This document shows, one piece after another, positions 25,785 to 34,604 of a DNA stretch of 53,043 nucleotides (the stretch's first letter is position 1; the number at the start of each line of letters is the position of its first letter). The notes below the pieces were generated by a model. The model saw only the letters and a list, made by a program, of their open reading frames with translations. It was not told the origin of the DNA and made no database searches. A program made the position numbers and the translations under genes. The stretch spans positions 1 to 53,043 of the forward strand of contig JAXDJO010000040.1 in NCBI GenBank assembly GCA_034667525.1, in the 5' to 3' direction. Source of the DNA: DATAPE01 sp034667525. Its GTDB lineage: Bacteria > Actinomycetota > CADDZG01 > WHSQ01.

Positions 25785-25798
25785 CGAACATATGTTCG
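25785..25798. promoter_or_regulatory. LexA (SOS) box directly abutting the dinB start
   Basis: CGAACATATGTTCG is a perfect palindrome and matches the Gram-positive/actinobacterial LexA consensus CGAAC-N4-GTTCG exactly. It ends at 25798, and the dinB ATG begins at 25799. Binding here would cover the promoter or start site and block transcription until DNA damage cleaves LexA. Confidence 0.85.
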
Positions 25799-26989
25799 AT
25801 GGAAGGCCAAGCTTCGATCCTCCATGCCGACGTCGATGCCTTCTACGCCTCAGTCGAGCAGCGAGACGATCCGGGGCTCCGCGGCCGGCCGGTCATCGTC
25901 GGGCCAGGGGTGGTGCTCGCGGCGAGCTACGAGGCCAAAGCGTGCGGTGTCCGCACGGCGATGGCCTGCTCCCGGGCGTGCCGCTTGTGCCCCGATGCAG
26001 TTGTGGTCACAGCCCGGATGTCGGCATATTCGCAGGCGAGCAAAGCCCTGTTCGAGGTGTTCAACGAGACGTCGGCGCTGGTCGAAGGACTCTCCATAGA
26101 CGAGGCGTTCCTCGATGTAGGGGGCCTGCGGCGACTCTCCGGCTCGCCGACGCGTATCGCCATGCGGTTGCGGCGCGAGGTGCTAGAGCGCGTGGGTTTG
26201 CCCATTTCGGTGGGGGTAGCCCGAACGAGGTTCCTGGCAAAGGTGGCAAGCGGGGGAGCCAAACCGGATGGGCTCCTGGTGGTGCCACCCGATCGTGAAT
26301 TGGAGTTCCTCCATGCACTGCCCGTCGAACGCCTTTGGGGAGTAGGGGCGGTCACTTCCGGAAAGCTTCGCCGGGAAGGAATCGCGACAGTGGCTCAGGT
26401 CGCGGGGCTAGGCGAGCCAGCTCTGGTTCGTTTGGTCGGCGCGGGCACTGGAAGACACCTCCACGCCCTCGCTCATAACTTCGATCCTCGCCCGGTGCAA
26501 GTCGGCCGCCGCCGTCGCTCCATGGGAGCCCAGCGTGCGATCGGTCGCAAGCCGAAATCCGCCGCCTCCATCGACGCCGTCCTAGTTGCACTCGTCGACC
26601 GCCTCGCTCGCCGCCTGCGAGCCGCCCATCGTGTCTGTCGAACGGTTGTGCTCCGCTTGCGATTCGACGACCTGTCGCGAGCAACGCGGTCGCACACCCT
26701 CCCGGAGGCAACCGCGCAGACCGCTACGATCCTGGGGATCGCCAGAGGGCTGCTGATCGCAGCCACCCCCCTGGTCCAGAGTCGGGGCATCACCCTGGTG
26801 GGACTATCGCTTACAAATCTCTACAACGACGCCGCTATCCAGCTGATGCTGCCCTTCGATCGGCGTCACTCCGATGATCTCGACGCGGCGGTCGACAGTT
26901 TGCGCGACCGATTTGGGAGGTCTGCGATCACTCGGGCCGTTCTGTTGGGCCGGACCCCAGGGATCGAGGTGCCGCTCCTTCCGGATTAG
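25799..26989 (+). CDS. dinB: DNA polymerase IV (Y-family translesion polymerase)
   Basis: Error-prone lesion-bypass polymerase, 396 residues. Catalytic carboxylates are in ILHADVDAFYASVEQ (with the Tyr/Phe steric gate) and in SIDEAFLDV. The fingers/thumb segment contains SVGVARTRFLAKVASGGAKPDG, and the little-finger domain follows. QLMLPF near residue 350 looks like the beta-clamp-binding motif. No in-frame start exists upstream before a non-coding run, so ATG 25799 is the start although it touches the LexA box. The transcript must therefore have a very short leader or none. It is divergent from the WxL-like surface protein gene. Confidence 0.94.
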   Translation: MEGQASILHADVDAFYASVEQRDDPGLRGRPVIVGPGVVLAASYEAKACGVRTAMACSRACRLCPDAVVVTARMSAYSQASKALFEVFNETSALVEGLSIDEAFLDVGGLRRLSGSPTRIAMRLRREVLERVGLPISVGVARTRFLAKVASGGAKPDGLLVVPPDRELEFLHALPVERLWGVGAVTSGKLRREGIATVAQVAGLGEPALVRLVGAGTGRHLHALAHNFDPRPVQVGRRRRSMGAQRAIGRKPKSAASIDAVLVALVDRLARRLRAAHRVCRTVVLRLRFDDLSRATRSHTLPEATAQTATILGIARGLLIAATPLVQSRGITLVGLSLTNLYNDAAIQLMLPFDRRHSDDLDAAVDSLRDRFGRSAITRAVLLGRTPGIEVPLLPD

Positions 26990-27201
26990 CGGTTCCGAAA
27001 GCCGACCGCTTCGGCTGGGATCAGACCGTTCCGCTTCCAAAGGCGCGACATCTGTGAGCTGAGCAGTGACGATCCAGCGCGTATCATTTCGTTGCAGGCG
27101 CATACCTCGCGTACAACACACCTGTCTCGAACGCCTCTGTGTGGTCGGGGTCCGAACTCATCGATGAGTCAGGGCGATCTAGATCGTTCGCGAGAGGTGC
27201 A

Positions 27202-27843
27202 TCACTCGATCACGCGGTACTTGATGTGAGTTACTCCGGGGGCTTCGATCGCGCGCAACTGCTCCAGTTTGAGATCCCCAACGTCAGCCAACAGACGTTC
27301 GCCTTCTCTGAGCAGGACGGGGACGATGTGGAGCTCGAATTCGTCGACCATCTGCTCTGCAAGGTATTGACGTACGGCGCTGGCACCTCCTGCCAGGAGC
27401 ACATCCTCGCCCTCCGCAGCCTCTTTAGCTTGCTCGAGTGCTGACTCGATCCCTTCGGTGACAAAGGTGAACGTTGTGCCTCCCTCCATCTCAAGAGGCG
27501 GGCGGGGATAGTGGGTCAGGACAAAGACCGGGTTGTGGAAAGGAGGGTTCTCGCCCCACCAGCCGTCCCAGGGCGGTGCCCCGGACCATGGCCCAGGACC
27601 GCCGCCGAACATGTTCCGTCCCATAACCGTCGCGCCGATGTTCGACTGACTCTCCTCCATCACTGCGGTACTGGCGTTGACCTCACCACCCTCCAAGCCC
27701 TGCCGTGTGCGCCACGCCAGCAGAGCAAAGGCCCATTCGTGGAGGTCCGTGCCCCCGACCCCGAGGGGATTTTCGACGCTCTGGTGGGGACCGGCAATGA
27801 ACCCGTCCAGCGAGATTGCGAGTTGAAACCTAACCTTGCTCAT
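27202..27843 (-). CDS. Dihydrofolate-reductase-like protein (RibD C-terminal family)
   Basis: About 213 residues from ATG 27843, which has GAGGAG upstream; the frame is open to 27870. It begins MSKVRFQLAISLDGFIAGP, the hallmark N terminus of the DHFR/RibD-C superfamily, with GATVMGRNMFGGGPGPW, FVLTHYPRP, FVTEGIESALEQAKEAA and VLLAGGASAVRQYL. The end, HIKYRVIE, is typical. Members bind NADPH, but the substrates of these stand-alone versions are unknown. It is divergent from the VOC gene across about 350 bases. Confidence 0.82.
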   Translation of the reverse strand: MSKVRFQLAISLDGFIAGPHQSVENPLGVGGTDLHEWAFALLAWRTRQGLEGGEVNASTAVMEESQSNIGATVMGRNMFGGGPGPWSGAPPWDGWWGENPPFHNPVFVLTHYPRPPLEMEGGTTFTFVTEGIESALEQAKEAAEGEDVLLAGGASAVRQYLAEQMVDEFELHIVPVLLREGERLLADVGDLKLEQLRAIEAPGVTHIKYRVIE

Positions 27844-28197
27844 CGCAGCTCCTCTCGATTCCTCTTCCATTACCTACGCCGTGCTGTCGATCCCTCCAAT
27901 GCGGACCGCAACTATGAGGGGAAGCGCGGGCCTTCAGACACTGAAGACTGACAGTCGAGCAGGAATCATCGACCCAGCTGCCCAAATGTCCTTCCCAACC
28001 CTCGACCGCCCTAGCTCTGCGACTCGGGCAGGATCTTGGGGACCGTGGCCGATGATTTTCGCGCCGGTTCTTGGTCTCCCCTTTGGAGGCTAGGTTGGGG
28101 TCAAGCAAGCACCTTCTGATACGCGCAATGTTGGGGAAGGAGGTAAGCCCGCCCAACAAAACCTGAAGTCACCGGTCCTACGACTAGAGGAGCAGAT
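27844..28197. other. Divergent intergenic region with a hairpin carrying a Shine-Dalgarno-like loop
   Basis: No gene is supported in these 354 bases. TGTTGGG (28129-28135) pairs exactly with CCCAACA (28152-28158), and the 16-base loop holds GAAGGAGGT. The hairpin lies about 40 bases upstream of the VOC gene start, which has its own GAGGAG. No start codon follows the loop within a useful distance. Confidence 0.4.
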
Positions 28198-28551
28198 ATG
28201 CCAGATCCGGTCATTCACTTCGAGATCATCAGCAAGGACGCCGACAAGCTGCACTCCTTCTATTCAGAGGTTTTCGATTGGAAGATCGACGCGAACAACC
28301 CAATGCACTACGGGATCGTTGACAACGGCGGCGAGGGAATCAACGGGGGTATCGGAGGGGTGATGGACCACGATTACGCGGGCCACGTCACTTTTTACAT
28401 CTCAGTCGCCGACCCAGCGGCCACGCTAGAGAAGATCGAAGCGCTCGGTGGAAAGACCCTCGTGCCTCCGGACCAGATCCCGGGCACAGACACGGTGATA
28501 GCGCAGTTCCAGGACCCAGCGGGCAACCGGATCGGGCTTACGAAGAGCTGA
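28198..28551 (+). CDS. VOC-superfamily (glyoxalase/bleomycin-resistance-like) protein
   Basis: 117 residues with two beta-alpha-beta-beta-beta modules: MPDPVIHFEIISKDADKLHSFYSEVFDWKI and HVTFYISVADPAATLEKIEALGGKTLVPP, ending FQDPAGNRIGLTKS. The putative metal ligands include His7 in IHFEI and Glu/Gln-rich strand ends, but with only these it cannot be assigned to an enzyme. A strong GAGGAG precedes ATG 28198. A terminator-like hairpin separates it from the sigma factor gene downstream. Confidence 0.85.
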   Translation: MPDPVIHFEIISKDADKLHSFYSEVFDWKIDANNPMHYGIVDNGGEGINGGIGGVMDHDYAGHVTFYISVADPAATLEKIEALGGKTLVPPDQIPGTDTVIAQFQDPAGNRIGLTKS

Positions 28552-28563
28552 TCAGACGGTATC

Positions 28564-28598
28564 CCGGCCTCCAGTTTGAGTCGTACCCTGGGGGCCGG
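28564..28598 (+). terminator. Stem-loop between the VOC gene and the sigma factor gene
   Basis: CCGGCCTCC (28564-28572) pairs with GGGGGCCGG (28590-28598) with one G-U pair, around a 17-base loop, followed by TTTG. It begins 13 bases after the VOC stop and could end or attenuate that transcript before the sigma factor gene. Confidence 0.4.
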
Positions 28599-28622
28599 TT
28601 TGAAGGAGAGGAGCAGCGCTGC

Positions 28623-29615
28623 GTGAGTGACCTGGCGACCGAGTCGAAGCTGGAGACACCTGAGCTCGAGCGCCGGCTGGAACGGCATCGGGTGGAGTTG
28701 ACCGCCTACTCCTACCGGATGCTGGGATCACCCTTCGAAGCAGAGGACGCAGTGCAAGAGACGCTGCTTCGGGCGTGGCGGGGCTTCGATCGCTTCGAGG
28801 GCCGCGCCTCGCTGCGCACCTGGTTGTATCAGATCGCTACCAATGTATGTCTGGACCTGTTGCAGGGCCGGGAACGGCGCGCTCGCCCAATGGACCTTGG
28901 CCCGGCGGGGGCTGGCGATGCTTGGATCGGAGATCCGCTGCCGGAGACGACCTGGATCCAACCGATCCCAGATGGCGCCGCGACGCCGGCCGATTCCGAC
29001 CCGGCCGAGCTGGCCGTCTGGAAAGAGTCGATCCGTCTCGCTTTCGTGACTGCGTTACAGCACCTGCCGCCCAGGCAGCGAGCCGTGCTCATCTTGCGCG
29101 AGGTGCTGCGTTGGAGGGCCACTGAGGTGGCCGAGCTGTTGGACACGACTGTTCCCTCGGTCAACAGTGCTCTGCAGCGAGCCCGCGCGACCTTGGCTGC
29201 CATCGATCCAGCCTCCACCGAGGCTGATCGGCGGATGGATGATTCACAACGGGCGCTCCTGGCTCGCTATGTCGACGCGTTCGAGCGCTACGACATGGAC
29301 TCTCTGACCGCGTTACTCCACAGAGATGCGACCTGGTCGATGCCTCCTCTCCCGTTGTGGCTGCAAACCCACGAAGACATCCGCGTGTTTTGCCTGGGAA
29401 CGGGAAGCGGCTGTCGCGGCTCACGGCTTGTGCCAACCGTCGCCAACGGTGCGCCGGCGTTCGGTCAGTACAAGCCCAACCTTGAGGGGGCCGGCCTCGA
29501 GCCGTGGGCGTTGCAGGTTCTCGAGATTGCCGGTGACAGGGTGGCCGGGGTCAGCTTCTTTCTGGATACCGCCACTCTGTTCCCACTGTTCGGTCTCCCC
29601 GACCGATTGCCCTAA
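28623..29615 (+). CDS. ECF-type sigma factor with C-terminal SnoaL-like domain (SigG/SigX5-like)
   Basis: 330 residues. Region 2 is RHRVELTAYSYRMLGSPFEAEDAVQETLLRAWRGFDRFEG with RTWLYQIATNVCLD. Region 4 is ALQHLPPRQRAVLILREVLRWRATEVAELLDTTVPSVNSALQRAR. After about residue 205 an NTF2/SnoaL-like domain follows (LLARYVDAFERYDMDSLTALLHRDATWSMPP). Such sigma factors carry their own regulatory domain instead of a separate anti-sigma factor. The closest known types are mycobacterial SigG and the SigX5 family. The start is GTG 28623 with GGAGAGGAG upstream. No anti-sigma gene is adjacent. Its stop overlaps the stop of the convergent STAS gene. Confidence 0.9.
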   Translation: MSDLATESKLETPELERRLERHRVELTAYSYRMLGSPFEAEDAVQETLLRAWRGFDRFEGRASLRTWLYQIATNVCLDLLQGRERRARPMDLGPAGAGDAWIGDPLPETTWIQPIPDGAATPADSDPAELAVWKESIRLAFVTALQHLPPRQRAVLILREVLRWRATEVAELLDTTVPSVNSALQRARATLAAIDPASTEADRRMDDSQRALLARYVDAFERYDMDSLTALLHRDATWSMPPLPLWLQTHEDIRVFCLGTGSGCRGSRLVPTVANGAPAFGQYKPNLEGAGLEPWALQVLEIAGDRVAGVSFFLDTATLFPLFGLPDRLP

Positions 29616-29983
29616 TCCTCGAGCTTCAAGACCTCGTCCAAACCTGCAAGACCGATCAGCTCCCGGAGCTCGGTCGATGCGTTGCGGAGCACGACGTGAC
29701 CACCCAGTCGGCGCGCGTTTAGTTGCAACCGGGCCAGCGCGTCAACCGTTTCGGCGGAGGGATGGATGATGACGCTTGCGTCACAGATTATCGAAGGACC
29801 CCCTCCGTTCATTAGTTTCGCCAGAACACCTGCCGCGAGGCCGGAGATCTCCTGATCGGAGAGTCGGGCGCGGATACCCATATCGGAGTTGACCGGCTCC
29901 CTCACAGCAGTCGTGGCCGCGCTGCCTCTGTGAGCTCTCGCTTGGTCGCGGCCAACCGCACTCCTTTCTATGTTCTTCTTCAA
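29612..29983 (-). CDS. STAS-domain protein (anti-sigma-factor-antagonist-like)
   Basis: 123 residues or fewer. The C-terminal ~80 residues resemble a STAS domain: PSIICDASVIIHPSAETVDALARLQLNARRLGGHVVLRNASTELRELIGLAGLDEVL. The Asp-Ala-Ser in CDASVI is at the position of the usual phosphorylatable Ser loop. The start is uncertain: TTG 29983 opens the frame, an AAAGGAG lies inside it, and ATG 29881 would leave just the domain core. Such proteins normally bind anti-sigma factors or sit in partner-switching networks; none is adjacent except the convergent sigma factor gene. Confidence 0.6.
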   Translation of the reverse strand: MKKNIERSAVGRDQARAHRGSAATTAVREPVNSDMGIRARLSDQEISGLAAGVLAKLMNGGGPSIICDASVIIHPSAETVDALARLQLNARRLGGHVVLRNASTELRELIGLAGLDEVLKLED

Positions 29984-30120
29984 TTAAGACCGCCCGCTAC
30001 AGTGAAAATCATCGCGGGAAACCGATGAGTACCAGCGTCGTTGTCGTCTATCCCTTCGAGGGCTGTTGCCTGAGCCCCTTCGGCGGATGAATCGAACCAA
30101 GAAAGAAAGGAAGAGGTGAA

Positions 30121-31149
30121 GTGGTGAGCAACATGATCCGGACCGAGGGCTTGGTCAAGCGCTACGGCAAAGTGATAGCGCTCGACGGCCTTGACCTGGT
30201 GGTCCCAACGGGAACGATCCTTGGATTGCTCGGGCCCAACGGAGCCGGAAAGACGACGGCGGTCCGGATCTTGACGACTCTGTTAGAGCCTGACGAGGGT
30301 CTGGTCGAGGTGGCCGGGCTTGATGTTCGCTCGCATCCCAATCAGGTGCGGGAACGGATAGGCCTCTCGGGCCAAAGCGCGGCTGTCGATGAATACCTAA
30401 CCGGTTATGAGAATCTCGAGATGGTGGGTCGTCTGTACCATCTCGGTCGAAGAGAATCTCGCGCTCGTGCCCGGGAACTGTTGGATGGGTTCCAACTCTC
30501 GGACGCGGGCGATCGCCCGTCAAGAACCTATTCGGGAGGCATGCGCAGGCGCCTCGACCTTGCTGCGGCTCTCGTTGCTCGCCCCGATGTCATTTTCCTG
30601 GACGAGCCGACAACAGGGCTCGACCCTCGTAGCCGCGTTCAGATGTGGGAAACGATCGAGGAACTGGTGCGAGCGGGATCCACAGTTCTCCTCACGACTC
30701 AGTACATGGACGAAGCGGACCGACTTGCAGAGGACATCGTCGTCGTGGACAAGGGCCGCATCATTGCGCACGGCACGTCGGACGACCTGAAGCTGCAGGT
30801 CGGTGGCGAGCGGATCGAGACGGTTCTTGCGAATCCTGATGATGTTGCACCTGCCCAGACGATCCTGGCGAGGTTGTCGGTGGGCGAGGTGCGGATCGAC
30901 GAGCAGAGCCGCAGGTTAACGGCTGCGGTCACCGATGGCACAGAGGTTCTCAGGCAGGTACTCCAGCGATTCGCCGACGCCAACATAGCCGTTGTCGATG
31001 TCGGATTGAGACGGCCAACACTTGATGATGTTTTCCTGATGCTGACAGGTCACGTGGCTGAAGAGGCCAACGGGACCACCGGGGAGAACTCCGATGGCCG
31101 GCCCGATTCCCACCCCCGGGACGGCAGACAGAAGGAGGTCGTGCGATGA
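30121..31149 (+). CDS. ABC exporter ATPase, DrrA-like
   Basis: 342 residues. Walker A is GPNGAGKTT, the Q-loop region is LSGQSAAVDEYLTGYENLEM, signature YSGGMRRRLDLAAAL, Walker B VIFLDEPTTGLD, and the switch is TTQYMDEAD. The C-terminal ~100 residues match the DrrA-type extension (TLDDVFLMLTGH). In actinobacteria this subfamily exports antibiotics and lipids. The start is GTG 30121 after AAGGAAGAGG; GTG 30124 and ATG 30133 are alternatives. The stop overlaps the permease start (ATGA, 31146-31149). Confidence 0.92.
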   Translation: MVSNMIRTEGLVKRYGKVIALDGLDLVVPTGTILGLLGPNGAGKTTAVRILTTLLEPDEGLVEVAGLDVRSHPNQVRERIGLSGQSAAVDEYLTGYENLEMVGRLYHLGRRESRARARELLDGFQLSDAGDRPSRTYSGGMRRRLDLAAALVARPDVIFLDEPTTGLDPRSRVQMWETIEELVRAGSTVLLTTQYMDEADRLAEDIVVVDKGRIIAHGTSDDLKLQVGGERIETVLANPDDVAPAQTILARLSVGEVRIDEQSRRLTAAVTDGTEVLRQVLQRFADANIAVVDVGLRRPTLDDVFLMLTGHVAEEANGTTGENSDGRPDSHPRDGRQKEVVR

Positions 31150-31949
31150 GGCGAGTCGTCCTGGCGTTCGCCGACGGCGCGGTCGTAGCTAAACGCAATC
31201 TCATCAAGATCAAGAGGGTGCCGGACATCCTGATCTTTACAACGATGTCCCCCATCATGTTCGTACTGCTCTTTGGCTTCGTGTTCGGCAGCTCTATCCA
31301 CGTTCCGGGCGTGAACTATAGGGAATATCTGATCGCGGGCGTTTTCGCCCAGACGGTCATTTTCGGTGCCGGTTTCACGGGATCTGGCCTTGCCGAAGAC
31401 ATGACCAAAGGAATCATCGATCGATTTCGGTCTTTGCCGATGGCCCGGTCGGCGGTGCTGATAGGTCGTACAGGGAGTGACGTCCTCTACAATTCGATCT
31501 CGATCCTAGTCATGTCTTTGACGGGTCTTATCGTCGGCTGGCGGATCAGGACATCTCCTCAGCAGGCGATTACGGGTTTCCTGATCCTCCTGTTGTTTTC
31601 GTACGCGATCTCATGGGTCATGGCATATGTCGGATTGAAGGTATCCAGTGTCCAGGTATTCCAAAACGCATCCTTCATGTTCATCTTTCCGGTAACGTTC
31701 ATCGCCAACACATTCGTGCGCAGCGATCTTTTGCCTGGTCCGCTGCGGGTTTTCGCAGATTGGAACCCGGTGTCTTCGGTGGCCCAAGCCGTGCGCGAGG
31801 CTTTCGGGAATACAGGCTCTTTACCGCAGCCTCAGGTTTGGTCGCTGCGGAACCCACTCGCGTACTCATTGATCTGGGTGGTCGTGATCCTGATCGTCTT
31901 CGTGCCACTGTCGATCAGGCAGTACAACCAGTCGAGTAAGCGCGATTGA
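31146..31949 (+). CDS. ABC-2 type permease, DrrB-like
   Basis: 267 residues with six hydrophobic segments, matching the ABC-2 permease layout: IMFVLLFGFVFGSSIHVPGVNYREYLIAGVFAQT, GLAEDMTKGIIDRFRSLPMARSAVLIGR (the family's coupling segment), and a terminal helix ending SIRQYNQSS. It forms an exporter with the overlapping ATPase gene. The substrate is not evident; no biosynthetic cluster is next to it, so it may be a general detoxification or lipid exporter (inference). Confidence 0.9.
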   Translation: MRRVVLAFADGAVVAKRNLIKIKRVPDILIFTTMSPIMFVLLFGFVFGSSIHVPGVNYREYLIAGVFAQTVIFGAGFTGSGLAEDMTKGIIDRFRSLPMARSAVLIGRTGSDVLYNSISILVMSLTGLIVGWRIRTSPQQAITGFLILLLFSYAISWVMAYVGLKVSSVQVFQNASFMFIFPVTFIANTFVRSDLLPGPLRVFADWNPVSSVAQAVREAFGNTGSLPQPQVWSLRNPLAYSLIWVVVILIVFVPLSIRQYNQSSKRD

Positions 31950-31989
31950 GGGAAAGACGCCTCAGGTTGGGCGGAAGTTGTAGCAGCGG

Positions 31990-33780
31990 CTAGCTGACTT
32001 CCCGCTTGTGTACATACATCGAGCGGTCGGCTCGTTTCATCAGTTCTGGGAGTGCTGAGTGCACGTCGTAGCTGGCGACCCCTGTGCTCGCCGAGAGGAC
32101 CAACCTCTCGTTACCAACCATCAATGGATCGTCACGCAGCGACGCGGCGAGAAGCAGCGCGATTTCTTCCGCTTCCGCTGTACCAACGCGCGGGAGGAGC
32201 ACAGCGAATTCATCACCGCCCATTCTGCCTATGGGGTCGGTCTTCCGGAAGCGTCCTCTCAGCACCGCGGAGAGCTTCATCAGAGCCGTATCACCAACAT
32301 CGTGTCCGTAGGTGTCGTTCAATGACTTGAGGTGATCAAGGTCCATATACAGAACCGAACCCTTGAGGTCGTAGCGCTTAGCCTCCTCGAGATGGCGGTT
32401 GACCTCCTCTTCGAATCGTCGCCGGTTCCAGAGACCCGTGAGCGGGTCGGCACTAGCTTCGTGGACCAGCCGCTCCTCCAGGGCCTTGCGATCCGTGATG
32501 TCCTGGTTCTGTGAGATGTAGTGGATCGGCTTGCCCTCCGCGTCGCGCACCAGAGATACCGAGAGAAGAACCCATATGACCTCTCCGGAGGCGTTCACGT
32601 AGCGTTTTTGGGTCTCGTAAGAGTCGCTCTCGCCTGCCAGCAACTTACGCTTGCGATCCAGATCGTCCTCGAGGTCATCGGGATGGTTGGTCGCCCGGAT
32701 CGTCTTGGTGAGCAACTCTTTCTCGGAGTAACCAAGCAGCTCGCACATGGGCTTGTTCACCTTTTCGTAACGACCGTCCAGGCTCACCAACCCAATCCCG
32801 ATAGGCGCGTGTTCGAAGGCCTGACGGAAACGTTCCTCGCTATCGCGGAGCGCCTTTTCAGCTTCTCGTCTCGAGCTGATGTCGAGGAAGACCGCGATGG
32901 CGTTCTTGATGGTTCCGTCGGCAGCGAAGATAGGTGTACCCCAGACCTCGATCGAGAAGGTTCCGCCCGGGCGCCTGACCTCCATGTCATCGACCGACGA
33001 GGCTTCTCCCTTCAGCGCACGCACGAGCGGAATCTTCTCAGCGTCGTACAACTCGTTGCTGCCCGAGCGATACGCCCGGAACCGGTCCGCGGAAGGTTCG
33101 TTCGCGACCTCGGGGAGGATGCCGCTGCCGAGAAGCCTTTTAGCCTCTTCGTTCGCGAAGATGGGCCGGCCGCTCCCGTCGGTCATGAATACACCCATCG
33201 GGAGGGCTCTCACAAGCTGGATCAAGAGACCCGACTCATCGCGCTCGCTGACATCCCGGATCATTGCCATGACGCAAGAAGGCGATGAGCCGGCCCCCTC
33301 TAGGGTGGTGAGACTCATCTCGATGAGGATCTCCAAACCGTCTTTGCGGAGCGCGGTTAGCTCCACCGGTTTCCCGGTCCTGATCAGCGGGCCAGGCCCC
33401 TTCTCGTTGAAGCTCTTGATGCCTGCCAGATGTCTCTCCCGCAGATAGGCGGGCACGAGGGTCTCCAACGGCATCGATAGGGCCTCGTCCTCGGTGTAGC
33501 CGAACATGATTTCGGCACTCGCATTCCAGAGCAAGATCTGGTTCGACTTGGTATCGGCAACGATGATGGCTTCTTGGATCAGATGGAAGAGACGCCCAAG
33601 CCCTACGTCGGTTGGCTGGATGGGCTCTTCGTGCAACGGAGGTCTACTCGTCAAGGCCACCTCGGGAGAGTTGTTCGGAGAGAACCTTACCAACGCCTTT
33701 GCGACGGCTCGAGTCACGAGGCTTGCTTGCCATAAGGCGCTTGACTCTGACGCTGCGTCAGGAGGCATGCTGTCAAGCAC
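31990..33780 (-). CDS. Multi-PAS diguanylate cyclase (GGDEF)
   Basis: 596 residues, no membrane helices. Three PAS domains are visible, at about 60-180 (LFHLIQEAIIVADTKSNQILLWN), 185-310 (MGVFMTDGSGRPIFANEEA) and 315-430 (AFEHAPIGIGLVSLDGRYEKVNKP). The C-terminal GGDEF domain starts ADPLTGLWNRRRFEEEV and has an intact GGDEF active-site motif in RMGGDEFAVLLPR. It makes cyclic di-GMP from GTP under control of a cytoplasmic signal. No EAL or HD-GYP domain is present. It is divergent from the TipAS regulator gene, whose promoter region it shares. Confidence 0.92.
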   Translation of the reverse strand: MLDSMPPDAASESSALWQASLVTRAVAKALVRFSPNNSPEVALTSRPPLHEEPIQPTDVGLGRLFHLIQEAIIVADTKSNQILLWNASAEIMFGYTEDEALSMPLETLVPAYLRERHLAGIKSFNEKGPGPLIRTGKPVELTALRKDGLEILIEMSLTTLEGAGSSPSCVMAMIRDVSERDESGLLIQLVRALPMGVFMTDGSGRPIFANEEAKRLLGSGILPEVANEPSADRFRAYRSGSNELYDAEKIPLVRALKGEASSVDDMEVRRPGGTFSIEVWGTPIFAADGTIKNAIAVFLDISSRREAEKALRDSEERFRQAFEHAPIGIGLVSLDGRYEKVNKPMCELLGYSEKELLTKTIRATNHPDDLEDDLDRKRKLLAGESDSYETQKRYVNASGEVIWVLLSVSLVRDAEGKPIHYISQNQDITDRKALEERLVHEASADPLTGLWNRRRFEEEVNRHLEEAKRYDLKGSVLYMDLDHLKSLNDTYGHDVGDTALMKLSAVLRGRFRKTDPIGRMGGDEFAVLLPRVGTAEAEEIALLLAASLRDDPLMVGNERLVLSASTGVASYDVHSALPELMKRADRSMYVHKREVS

Positions 33781-33803
33781 GACCAGACTTGGAGAATGCG
33801 GTA

Positions 33804-34604
33804 TTGACTGACGTGGGAACGGATCGCGAGCGCGGCTACTCGGTGGGCGAGGTGGCCGAGCTGACCGGCGTCACGGTGCGGTCGCTGCATCATTACGACC
33901 AGATCGGATTGCTACATCCCAGCGAGCGCAGTCTCGCTGGTTACCGTTTCTACGATCAACGCGATCTGGAACGCCTGCAACAGATCGTCCTTTATCGCGA
34001 ATTGGGGTTCTCGCTGGCAAGTATCGGATCGATCCTTAGTAACCCGGATGTGGAGGCGGCAGAGCACCTTCGCAGGCAGCACCAGCTATTGAAGGACCGG
34101 ATCGGCAGGTTGGAAGCGATGGTAGTAGCGGTCGAGCACATGATGGAGGTCAGCGCGATGGGCATTTCTTTAACACCGGAGGAGCGGTTCGAGGTGTTCG
34201 GCGAGTGGTCGCCGGATGATTACGAGGAGGAGGCGAAGGAGCGGTGGGGCGACACCGACGCCTACAGCCAATCACAACAACGTGTTTCGGCCTACAGCAA
34301 AGAAGATTGGGTGAGGATAAAAGAAGAGGGTGCCGCTCTCGATGAGCGATTCGCGGCTGCTATGCAAGCGGGCGTGGCAGTGGACGACACTGAGGCGATG
34401 GATCTGGCGGAAGAGCACCGGCAGCAGGTCACCAGGAACTTCTATGCTTGCAGTCTAGAGATGCAGCGGGGCCTGGCGGAGATGTACGTCACGGACCCCC
34501 GTTTCCGAGCCCGTTACGAGAAAATCGCGGCTGGCTTGGCCGAGTTCGTGAAAGGGGCGATCGTAGCGAATGCAGAACGCGCCGGGTCGAAGGGTGACGA
34601 TTAG
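33804..34604 (+). CDS. MerR-type regulator with TipAS ligand-binding domain
   Basis: About 266 residues. The N-terminal MerR winged helix reads YSVGEVAELTGVTVRSLHHYDQIGLLHPSERSLAGYRFYDQRDLERLQQI, then a coiled-coil dimerisation helix (about 75-115). The C-terminal ~140 residues are a TipAS domain (EWSPDDYEEEAKERWGDTDAYSQS, then MYVTDPRFRARYEKIAAGLAEFV), which in Streptomyces TipA binds thiopeptide and other multidrug ligands. The frame is open to 33612, overlapping the diguanylate cyclase gene. I place the start at TTG 33804 with GGAG 9 bases upstream; GTG 33813 is possible. Its stop overlaps that of the convergent transporter gene. Confidence 0.87.
   Translation: MTDVGTDRERGYSVGEVAELTGVTVRSLHHYDQIGLLHPSERSLAGYRFYDQRDLERLQQIVLYRELGFSLASIGSILSNPDVEAAEHLRRQHQLLKDRIGRLEAMVVAVEHMMEVSAMGISLTPEERFEVFGEWSPDDYEEEAKERWGDTDAYSQSQQRVSAYSKEDWVRIKEEGAALDERFAAAMQAGVAVDDTEAMDLAEEHRQQVTRNFYACSLEMQRGLAEMYVTDPRFRARYEKIAAGLAEFVKGAIVANAERAGSKGDD

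Noticed and set aside
25312..26298. Plus-strand frame of 328 codons spanning the surface-protein gene and dinB start
   Set aside because: It overlaps two well supported genes and changes composition halfway; no domain or ribosome binding site.
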